Origin: Saxidomus purpurata
Lineage: Eukaryota; Mollusca; Bivalvia; Venerida; Veneridae
DNA length: 64,000 bases
NCBI GenBank assembly: GCA_022818135.1
Contig: JAFMSR010000014.1
Location: 33,213,487-33,277,486 of the forward strand
Direction: 5' to 3'
Below, piece by piece: positions 37,332 to 47,689 of this stretch. The position numbers and the translations under genes were made by a program. Each line of letters opens with the position of its first letter. Positions within the stretch are counted from its first letter, which is position 1. Under the pieces are notes generated by a model, which was not told the DNA's origin, ran no database searches, and saw nothing but the letters and a program-made list of their open reading frames with translations.

Positions 37332-38642
37332 CCGCGGTTGGACAGATTGTTTTCAGATTCTGTATAGAATGATTAAACAATGTGTTTATTAAAAGGGGAA
37401 CCAGCTTACCGGACGATAAAATCTGAAGAACTACGAATCCGTAGCAACGGACAAACGTTATTTCTCGAATAAATAAACCAAATTATTTTAAGGGAAATAA
37501 TTTTTATTATTTTTCTGTTGTTCAACTTTGAACAAATGCAACTAGACATTATTTTATATCACAATGAGCACCCGTATGCAGCTGAAAGTATTACCTTTTT
37601 TCCATTGAGTGACTTGTTATTCTCACAGTTGATGCTTGACAGGATAATAGAAAAGTATTACAATTTGCATTGAACACGTTTGAACAGAATTACTGTTTCT
37701 ACTTAAGAACTGACATCTAACAACATTGAGTTTTAAAGGTAGAAAAATTCAGACGTCTAGTAAGATCAATGTCACTAAAAACGGTACGGCTTAATTATTT
37801 TGAAATATCAGCGCATGAGGAAACATTATCTTGTAGGGGGAAATAATAGTCCCCGATGTACGTTGGCGACAGGATATCATTTGATTTTTATCCTCGGTGT
37901 ACTACGGAAGCGTATAATGGTCGCCAGTTGCTAGATATTTATGTAGATTCGATACGAAAATATCGCATCATGTGTATTCAGGTGTATTGTGACCCATTAA
38001 ACAGGCCTGTTAAACTGTTAAATTAACCAGACCCTAGTGGTGGGGTGCAGTCCATCTGTTTACTATTTAATATATAAAACTTGACCTGTGAATTACAAAA
38101 ATGGGTCTTTCGTGTCAATATTAAATAAGAAGCACATTAAACCCAGAGGTACCATTTATTTTTTTCCAGTGCATTGACACGTGAGTGAAGTATCCGAAAA
38201 AACGATAATCCGAAATTACTGCTAAATCTAACAAAACAAGCTGAAATCGATATCTATTTTGGCTATGGAAATATTAACTTATGCATACCTACTTCGTTTC
38301 TGAAAGAGTGTTCATCGTTGTTGTTATTTTCCTGCGACGCTGTTACACCGACACTCCAACCTTTAAAAAGTCGATTTGGTCTGGTCTAGGCGGATCTTTT
38401 CTCTTGGTATAAGATATTGTAAACACCGGTCTGGGGAGCGTCATTATTTTCACATTTTAAACAGTTATTCCCCTTTAATTAAAAGGGCCGATTTTGGCGC
38501 GAACTTCAACTTCCTTTGCGATTTTTAAAATATTTTTTTTTATTTCAAACAACAATGTAAGATGTCGGAACAAAATTGTTACAAGTTTATACATATTAAT
38601 TACTTCTCCTACCAGCTGAAAAATCCATAAGGATATCAAATG

Positions 38643-38668
38643 TAGTCGCCGGTTTCGACCGGCGACTA
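38643..38668. other. Perfect 11-bp stem with TTCG loop
   Basis: TAGTCGCCGGT (38643-38653), loop TTCG, ACCGGCGACTA (38658-38668). The stem is GC-rich in AT-rich surroundings. The equivalent place in copy 2 (near 23150-23180) does not have it. It may be part of a dispersed element or a structured RNA; no gene context supports a role. Confidence 0.75.
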
Positions 38669-41600
38669 ATAAAGAATCGAGTCGATAGCGGACCCATGAC
38701 CCTCAATTAGTGATGTGTTTATTTCAAGTCGAGTTTCTTGTAGGTCTGCCAAAGAAATGCTATTAAACAAAAGCCGAAGTTAATCTGATTTATCACTAAC
38801 GGATACTATACGAAGGCACATTCTAACATCAAACACTTTAAAATAACTATTTTGACTCAATCGTTTGACTCACAGATTTTCTGCTGATTCCTATTGCTGA
38901 TTATTTATTCAAACCTAGACATGGTGGAACAGCAGCTTTGTTCTAACTCAAAATCTCAAGTTTCGACAATGGAAAACGATCAAAATGACTATCATTCGTC
39001 AGTCGTTTACAAAATGAATTCACTTCTACAGTGTACTCGTATATAGCGGAGATAAGTAACAGATCAGGTTTACAAAAATTCAAATCACATTGAAAATTAC
39101 CATCTCTTTAATCTGGATGACGTCAATAATTGACAAGCTATATTGCCTTGATTCCATGATAAAACTTACGTTCGGGCGCTGCGTCTCTACAAGTCTGTCT
39201 GATAAAGTAAACCATTGTGCTATCTCTCTCCAATCAAGGTTTTTATGAATAAAATCACGAGCGGCTTGATCGATTTTAGTACATTCGTATTTTTTGTCAT
39301 TTTTTCTCTAATGTTTTTCCAGGTTAGTCCAGATCAGTTATCAAGGCTTTGTTACACGTCGCTGTATTAAAAATTCAATTTGATGTATAAGGTCGTTATT
39401 CACCTGCAAAATTGGCTTCGTTCCTTTTTTCGTTTTGTATCCGCTAAGTACTTTTACAGACCATCTATTAAACAAGAAAATTTATCAAATAACTTCTAAC
39501 TTTTTAAAAGCACTGATTTTGACCGACATAAATCCAAAACGATAGTAAATCTGGTGAGTGAAAACTTATGAACGGGTTCTACAGATTGAAATATTTTCAG
39601 TGTATGAATCGCTGTGGAAACACAGTCCATCTCCGAACCAAACATTTTTGAGAGATAGATACTTTGACTTTCACTACATTTACACATTCAAAGCTAAATG
39701 GAGTGAAACTTTCGTATCTTGACCGGGGACAGCAAATATGGACTGGCTGCGAATTGGACCCTACTCTCTGTACTGGAAAGCAAAAACTTTAGCCGATTGA
39801 GCACGTGGATCCACAGGTGTAATATAGCCTGATGCAATTAAACGTTGAAACTATTATTAATTGACCTATAGACGCCAAACTAGACACATGTTTATCGGGA
39901 TGGGAAAGTGTGCACCCGGATTTAAGCTTTTATTGGGTACCAGTAACACCAGAGTTATGACCCTCGATTAAGTCAAAATTAAGACATTCTATATGACAAG
40001 AGTGTGGCACGCACTGCTCCTTAAGTCATTGACATAAAGCCACCAAACTGTACACAATTACAAATATAATCTGCTAGATTAAGGGAGTGTCCCTCTGAAT
40101 AATTTACATAGAGTCACCAAACCATACACAAATGTTTATTAAGATTGAGGTGTGCACTTTGAGAAAGTCTTAGGACTTGTCGTCTGCGATATTGATTCAT
40201 TTTCTTTTCTGTTTGATTGAAAGGAACCATTAAACAGTTAATACAATTTCGAGTATTAGTAAAGTTATTCAATCATCTAGAGACAATTTACGCCCACCGT
40301 TGAATAATACTTGTATTAAAAGTTATCCATTCATCATTTCTCGAAAAGAAAAATAACGTTATTCAATCATCTAGTATACTTCACGTATTTACTCAGCAAA
40401 GAGGTGGCGTACAGTAAAGAAAGTTAAATTCTTCGAATGTTCTAACAGGCTTCAAACTTAAAACGTCTACGCTTTACCTTTGAAATCAAAGTCACGTAAA
40501 AGCATTAAAACTGAATCTGCAATACATGTATATTGTTTTGGTTTGTTAAGGATTTATATTTTGCATTTAATAGAGGCAAGCTTTTTTAAAATCATAATAT
40601 TTTAGAAAGATTCTTTAAAATACTTTTACCATTTATTGTTAAAGAAAGTGACCGTGCTTCCTTGCGTATACTGTATCTGTACTAGACGTTAGTAATTTCA
40701 ATACATTAAAGGTACAATGTAACTACTAATAAACATATAATTTATCGTTGAGTATGATGTATTTATGAATACTTCAGTAACAAGGGGTTTAAATATCAAC
40801 TGAGAGTCAATATGCACTTAAAATGTTTATTGAATTAATCACGCTTCATCATACTATGGGTGGTATTGCGTACTTCCTGTTCGTTTTCGTTCAAGAAAAC
40901 ACTTTCAAACGTGCGAGACAAGACAACATGTAGTGTCTACAAGATGTTTTAAGCTACTTAATGAAATAACGCCTCAATATTTTAACGAAGGTTCCGCTTG
41001 ACATTTCAATTATGCCTCTTACCAATGTTAGCATAAGGTCCTCTTTAGAAGTGTCTATGAGAAGCATCATTCTATTCTATTGTTCGACTCATTCTATAAG
41101 AAACTTGTACCTATGGTTTTCTTAAATGCTGATTCAGAAACGGAGTGTTATAAGGTTATTCTCAATATAGAGAGATATGTAATAAAGAGAGTACTGTTTT
41201 TGAGAATATTTACGTTATTTCGAGAAGCGTAGCCACTGTGAAATAACGTAATCATTTGAGTCAACAGTGATGTATCTATGTTGTAACTGTGGTCTATTGT
41301 AGATAAACCGTGTTCTCTATTGTAGACATATCACAGTTAAGCAACGCATCCATACACAGTGCAAATTATCAGAAATACAGTAAATTGTATGCAGCAGCCA
41401 TGATAAACGTTCATGTTATCGTTGTGTTTGTCCCACGTAGACTTGGTTATTATTAAATAACGAAGCTTGTCAACAGCAAGACTTGTCTTTGACAAAACAT
41501 ATTTATTTTATTGTTGTAAAACGCGACCATGTATTTCCTTTTAGTAAACGATCTGGTATATCTAAGCATTGCTTAGAGGCGCTATATCTTATTAAACGTT

Positions 41601-42250
41601 TGTTCTGTATATATGCTCATCCTGCAACTAGGCAATGCTCTAAAATCATCTGTCTGAATAGCAAATCATGAATTATTGGTTCAATTCCTTTTAAAGAATG
41701 AACTCATATCGAAAAGAATTGTTCACACTATTGTTTGCGATAGATTGTTGAAATGTCTTAATTTACCGCGACTTGTTAAAATTTGCATGTAAAATCTTTG
41801 AAGAAACGAAATTCAAGCATCTACTATATACATAACTTTAAACAATCATGAGAAAGAAACGTACTTATACTAATACATATGACAACACAAATTAAATCGC
41901 ATTATTAATCCTGATATCATGAAACACGTACACCTTTAATAACTCGTTTGAAGTAATTTCAAGTGGAATAATTTGAATTCCTCATAGATATAAACAAAAT
42001 GATACCGAGATTGATAGCTTCCAATAGCTTTTATATTTGTATAGAGATGTTATCACCTGTTGCACTGTATCATCCAATGAGATTAACCAAATACCTGTTG
42101 ATATATTCTCATTATGGTTAGATAATAAATTAAATGATCTCATAGATTATTGTGTTTGGAAAAGTGCCTGAAGTAATTTTAAAGTGGTAAAGTTTCGCCT
42201 CGCTATATTTGTTCTTACAAATACTATAACATTTACATAAAATACAAACA

Positions 42251-44303
42251 ACGGAAGCCCAATAGCGCCACTTTGTTTGTATTTTTAATTGATTTTTTCA
42301 ACATAACTAAGTTGAAAATTCAAGATACTAAGTTGAATATTCAAGATACTAAGTTGAAAATTCAACTTACTAAGTTGAATATTCAACATACTAATTTGAA
42401 TATTTCAAGATATTGAGTTGAAAATTAAACTTACTAAGTTGAATATTCAAGATACTAAGTTGAATAGTCATCTTACTAAGTTGAATATTCCAGATACTAA
42501 GTTGAATATTCAAGATACTAAGTTGAAAATTCAACTTACTAAGTTGAAAATTCAAGATACAAAGTTGAATATTCAAGATACTAAGTTGAAAATTTAACTT
42601 ACTAAGTTGAATATCAACTTACTAAGTTGAATATTCAACTTACTAACATGAATATTCAAGATACTAAGTTGAAAATTCAACTTACTAAGTTGAATATTCA
42701 AGATACTAAGTTGAATATTCAAGATACTAAGTTGAATATTCAAGATACTAAGTTGAAAATTCAACTTACTAAGTTGAAAATTCAAGATACAAAGTTGAAT
42801 ATTCAAGAAACAAAGTTGAATATTCAAGATACAAAGTTGAATATTCAACTTACTAAGTTGAAAATTCAAGATACTAAGTTGAATATTCAAGATACTAAGT
42901 TGAAAATTCAATTTACTAAGTTGAAAATTCAAGTTACTGATTTTAGTACTTAGTATCTTGAATTTTCAACTGAGTAAGTTAAATTTTCAACTTATTTAGT
43001 TGAATTTTCAACTTAGTATATTGAATATTCAACTTAGTATCTTGAATATTCAACTTAGTATCTTGAATATTCAACTTAGTAAGTTGAATATTCAACTTAG
43101 TAAGTTGAATTTTCAACTTAGTATCTTGAATATTCAACTTAGTATCTTGAATATTCAACTTAGTAAGTTGAATTTTCAACTTAGTATCTTGAATATTCAA
43201 CTTAGTATCTTGAATCTTCAACTTAGTATCTTGAATATTCAAATTAGTATCTTGAATATTCAACTTAGTTAGTTGAATTTTCAACTTAGTAAGTTGAATT
43301 TTCAACTTAGTATCTTGAATTTTCAACTAAGTATCTTGAATATTCAACTTAGTAAGTTGAATTTTCAACTTTGTAAGTGGAATTTTCAACTTAGTATCTT
43401 GAATATTCAACTTAGTATCTTGAATTTTCAACTTAGTAAGTTGAATTTTCAACTTAGCATCTTGAATATTCAACTTAGTATCTTGAATTTTCAAAACATT
43501 TATGAAAATTCAACTTACTAAGTTGAAAATTCAAGATACAAAGTTGAATATTCAAGAAACAAAGTTGAATATTCAAGATACAAAGTTGAATATTCAACTT
43601 ACTAAGTTGAAAATTCAAGATACTAAGTTGAATATTCAAGATACTAAGTTGAAAATTCAATTTACTAAGTTGAAAATTCAAGTTACTGATTTTAGTACTT
43701 AGTATCTTGAATTTTCAACTGAGTAAGTTAAATTTTCAACTTATTTAGTTGAATTTTCAACTTAGTATATTGAATATTCAACTTAGTATCTTGAATATTC
43801 AACTTAGTATCTTGAATATTCAACTTAGTAAGTTGAATATTCAACTTAGTAAGTTGAATTTTCAACTTAGTATCTTGAATATTCAACTTAGTATCTTGAA
43901 TATTCAACTTAGTAAGTTGAATTTTCAACTTAGTATCTTGAATATTCAACTTAGTATCTTGAATCTTCAACTTAGTATCTTGAATATTCAAATTAGTATC
44001 TTGAATATTCAACTTAGTTAGTTGAATTTTCAACTTAGTAAGTTGAATTTTCAACTTAGTATCTTGAATTTTCAACTAAGTATCTTGAATATTCAACTTA
44101 GTAAGTTGAATTTTCAACTTAGTAAGTGGAATTTTCAACTTAGTATCTTGAATATTCAACTTAGTATCTTGAATTTTCAACTTAGTAAGTTGAATTTTCA
44201 ACTTAGCATCTTGAATATTCAACTTAGTATCTTGAATTTTCAAAACATTTATGTTGAAAAAATCCATTTAAAAAAAAACAAAGTGGCACTATTGGGCTTC
44301 CGT
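42251..44303. mobile_element. Foldback element of palindromic 21-bp units, copy E2 (2053 bp), 7-bp target duplication
   Basis: Same 25-bp TIR as E1 (ACGGAAGCCCAATAG..., 42251 and mirrored to 44303). ACAAACA stands outside both ends (42244-42250 and 44304-44310). Copy 2 of the duplication has no insertion at the matching place (near 27400). The inside is the 21-bp palindromic unit in opposed arms around the same 25-bp core as E1, here at 42933-42957, and again at 43682-43706 because of an internal duplication. A 7-bp duplication is also made by Galileo, a foldback-like member of the P superfamily, but no sequence relation is claimed. Frames up to 115 codons on both strands are repeat artefacts. 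Confidence 0.88.
42755..44252. repeat. Internal 749-bp tandem duplication in foldback element E2
   Basis: About 42755-43503 and 43504-44252 are nearly identical at an offset of exactly 749 bp. I noticed a single difference (TTTGTAAGTGG near 43370 against TTAGTAAGTGG near 44119). The duplicated block contains the end of the left arm, the core and the right arm, so E2 now has two foldback centres in series. Confidence 0.88.
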
Positions 44304-45300
44304 ACAAACATCGTCATTAAAATAGTTCTCTTTCTAAACATGCTATAGCTTGAAAGACCTTGAGATATTACAGCAAGACCTGTTTCCGTAATCTATTCTT
44401 TTGTTTGCAAAATTACTGCATTTGGTTGTCCGGGTATATTTTATTCTACTGTTTCATATAAAGACTAAAGGAAATCGTATGACACCTGGACGTGGCTCAT
44501 TGATGCATATTAGACAGTTTAGTACGTATATTTGTAGCAGTTTTATAAAATGCAAAATAAAGGCAAAAATAAGCGTACACCAGAGTTAATATATTTTAGA
44601 AAATTCGAGATACGTTTAGCGCGTGCTGCAACACGTGCTTTATCTTAGTTAGGTAACCTATATATAGTAGGATAATTTCAATGTGTATTTACATTGATCT
44701 TTCAGAATTTAAAGTTAACTGGTAGACAATCGTAGTAACAAATTCATTTAATCAGTATATTGTTTTTTTCTGAAAAGAAAGACGGCATCGTCCAAAGAAG
44801 ATATCATTTTTATTGTTACGCAATCTTGTTTAATACATAACATTGAATATTTCCCAACTATAGGAGAAGGAAATCCACACAAGGGAAGCTTTAAAGGCAT
44901 AAAAAAGTTTTATATTTGTGTTTTTTCTAGCAAAATTAAACTTGCTTGTAATATTTCTTAGGTTGATTACGACAATTTGATGTTGTACAGATGCAAATTG
45001 AAAGTACATTTGATTCTGTATTTAAGTCGTCATAAATCTTATTGTAATTGGATGTATCATTTAATTACGGTTTATCGTATATGTAACAGATCAAATATAT
45101 CTAGGATGCTTCCGATATTATGAGGATTTTCTTCTTTAATTCTTGATTGTTTACACTGCAAAGTAAATCTATCAGATCTTTGAAATGTTTTTGTTGTGAA
45201 CTTATTTTACACGACGCTGACGCCAATGATCAAGCATCATAATTTGTATGCAATCTAAAAAAATCATGTGTTGTGCTAAAACATTTGTAATTTCAGATGA

Positions 45301-46033
45301 AACTTCGTCATTTCAAAGGTGATCATGTTCGAATATCTAGCCAGCATCTCGAAGAAAATACGGTTTATTGTTTTTATTGTTATAATATGATAGAACTGTA
45401 AAACGTGAGAGCGTTTTCAATAAGTACCTGTTTTCTTCTCGCACATAACTTGCGTAGTCATATAGCTCTGGTCCCGTGTGGACAAATATTTGGCAAATAA
45501 GTGTAGAAAGTTGAGTATTACAGATCTTCGAGATGTTCTCTTACTTTAATGCCAACCTTTGACCTTTTGAGTTCTTACTATTCAGATTTCCATTTTGTTT
45601 TACAAAGAGAAAAGCTATTTTTCATTGGTGCGTTTCTCGGAAAGATGTATCAAGAGTTTCTATATTACATCGTGAATCGCTGCTTTGAGGTCATTGTCGT
45701 TAGTTTTCTTAACGCTGCAAAGACACTTCTTAAATGTAAATCTTCAATGAGTCATTCTGTCTCTGCTCTGTAGGTTAAGACTACGATGTGTACCATCCGC
45801 CGTACAATACCATATTAAAGTGACAGAATGTTTTTTTTAAATAATGAATAAGAAAGACACGACTTAAATCTTGAGCGAGACATTCTGTCTCTTCACCATA
45901 GCTTAAGTCCACGATTCCATGACAAGGCCGTAAATACCATATTAAAGTCTTCGAAACATTTTAATGTCAAACATTGTGTTGTCATTCCGCAGTTTCATTG
46001 CTTAAAAAGGCCTGAATAAATGATAGACCGAAA
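45301..46033. other. No gene; one diverged direct repeat
   Basis: The stretch at 45736-45825 recurs at 45866-45955 with period ~130 bp: both have 'cattctgtctct', a 'ttaagnctacgat'-like string and 'aataccatattaaagt' in that order. No open frame is recognisable. Confidence 0.6.
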
Positions 46034-46127
46034 TGCTTGATGGGACAGGAAACAACAATTATAACAACAATAATACTTTGTAATAGCTTCCTAGATAAAG
46101 GGTTTGACAATTTGAAAGAGAAAGAGA

Positions 46128-46707
46128 ATGAGAATACCAAAAAATACAGATAGTATGAAAGACAACATAAACAAAATGCAGAAAATGTGTCACAATATGC
46201 AGAACACTGTAGATGATATGGATATAAGAGATGAACATTATACAGATAAACTGCTAGAATTGGAAGCAAGATCCATGAGAGACAATCTTATTTTCTATGG
46301 TTTAAGAGAACCAGAAAAACCAAACGAAGGGGAGACCCCTGAACCAATTAGTTAAAGATCTTATAAAAGACACACTTGAAATTGATGCTACAAACATGGA
46401 ATTTAACCGGATACATAGGTTAGGTGGAAATCGGGCGAAGAAACCGAGACCAATTATTGTCAACTTTCACCGCTACGCAGATCGAGAGGTAATCCGCTTT
46501 AAGTCATATAATGAAAAAATCAAGTCGGCTTTAAAAACTCAAAATCAAGGTGTTGGAGAACAGATGCCTCAGCAGTACCGAGACGGTAGGAGAGCAATCA
46601 GCGAATTCACGAAAAACGAAGACAGAGCACGTATAGTCGGTAACAAATTATATATTAATAACAAGCTCACGAAGAAATACTATGACGGGAAAGTATACGA
46701 CCAGTAG
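46128..46707 (+). pseudogene. LINE ORF1 protein, one frameshift
   Basis: ORF1 proteins are RNA-binding chaperones of LINE particles. The first part (46128-46340) has a Met/Asn-rich coiled-coil-like stretch and 'LELEARSMRDNLIFYGL', the usual lead-in to the RNA-recognition domain. A one-base shift near 46333-46345 moves the frame; the rest ('MEFNRIHRLGG', 'PRPIIVNFHRYADRE', then 'RARIVGNKLYINNKL') is the RNA-binding domain and C-terminal domain. It ends at TAG 46705-46707. The true start may lie upstream of the ATG at 46128. Confidence 0.8.
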
Positions 46708-47022
46708 GGATGTCATGAGAATGACATTAAGATTTTGACATGGAATGTCAATGGGCTTGCTAGAAAGATAACAGACAGCGATTTCATTAATATTCTTAGT
46801 AAATATGACTTTATATTTTTGACGGAAACATGGCTTTCCAGTAACACGCATCTCAATCTTAATATTAATGGTTATAACAGTGATCATTTATACGGAAATA
46901 AGACTCGGCAGAGAAAAGCAGGGCCAATACGAGAAAGCAGGGCCAATATGGAATTCAAGCATTCTGATTGGTTTAAAAGAGAGGACCAATACGGAGAAGT
47001 CACTTCCGTTAGATATTTTTAA
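46708..47022 (+). pseudogene. Start of LINE ORF2: apurinic-like endonuclease fragment
   Basis: Directly after the ORF1 TAG the same frame continues without an ATG into 'IKILTWNVNGLARK' and 'YDFIFLTETWLSS', the first two motifs of the endonuclease/exonuclease/phosphatase fold (metal-binding Asn, catalytic Glu). After 'NGYNSDHLYGNKTRQRK' the similarity ends and a short near-duplicated string ('gaaaagcagggccaatacga') begins. The frame closes at 47022. No reverse transcriptase follows. Confidence 0.8.
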
Positions 47023-47689
47023 ACGACGCCATTTTGTTTCAGTTGATATGCATACTTTTTTAGTCTCCTGCCGATGTCTTATTTTACTAAGTTAAATACA
47101 AATAACATTGTTATTGTTACAAGAACATTTATTTCTCACTTACCGGACAGAAAAATCTCTATTTTTAGCAGTGATGGAAACTCTTATCTATCGAAAAATG
47201 ACTGTAAAAATTTTGGTTTTGAAATAAACATAGGGTTATGGGTATTCATTTTTTTAGTTAGATCATTTTCTATCCATCTACAGAAGCTTTGAATTAAAAT
47301 TCGAGAAAAAGTTGATTTTCATCTTTTCATCCCCATCCTGTACTTGCACTTATCTCTCCTTTATTGTGTGAAAATGCGATTTAAACGGTGAGAAAATAAA
47401 TATATTATGTCCATAGAGTTGTGGATAACGAAATCCCACCCTCGGGTTGAGATACGTCAAAAAAAAAAAAAAACTCATGAGCCCCAAACCCATGGGTGAA
47501 TCCCCTTAATCATCATGTTAGATTCACTTTATTCTTTTTTTGTTTCCAATATTGGGCAGAATCTTATTGTTGCCCGTCGGCCTTCGGCCTTGGTCTAATA
47601 TGACCACCCTTGGACAAATAACAAGGCTAATATGAAATCACTTGATTAATAACATTATATTATTGTTGTTGCTTGATGGGACAGGAAAC

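Larger units (their letters stand above)
34170..37585 (-). mobile_element. Tyrosine-recombinase element inserted in copy 3
   Basis: Similarity to copy 2 breaks near 34170 and resumes near 37585. The insertion carries, on the minus strand, a TATA box, a tyrosine recombinase (YR) gene and an SGNH-hydrolase domain. SGNH domains are known in Ngaro/DIRS-type YR retrotransposons, but no reverse transcriptase is seen here, so it could be a deleted YR retrotransposon, a Crypton-like element or a chimera. Terminal repeats were not found by eye. Left of the coding part, 34260-34620 is non-coding sequence with GC-richer patches. Confidence 0.7.
28850..45300. repeat. Segmental duplication, copy 3
   Basis: It follows copy 2 directly and aligns with it to about 45.3 kb. 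It is longer because of a ~3.4-kb tyrosine-recombinase insertion, two foldback elements and sequence that copy 2 has lost. Stretches between the listed elements have no recognisable gene. An 18-bp direct repeat 'gttattcaatcatctag' occurs at about 40265 and 40360. Confidence 0.7.
46054..47669 (+). mobile_element. Non-LTR retrotransposon remnant between 20-bp direct repeats
   Basis: TGCTTGATGGGACAGGAAAC occurs at 46034-46053 and 47670-47689, identical over 20 bp, as expected of a LINE target-site duplication. Between them lie ORF1 and the first part of ORF2, both plus strand. The reverse transcriptase and 3' end are missing, so there is a large internal or 3' deletion. 47060-47669 is non-coding, with an A-run at 47461-47473 and a GGCCTTCGGCC palindrome near 47579. 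Confidence 0.7.

Noticed and set aside
31723..44348. Frames of 60-115 codons with LNFQLSI or KIQDTKL repeats
   Set aside because: They arise from the 21-bp palindromic array, are open on both strands at once, and end where the array ends.
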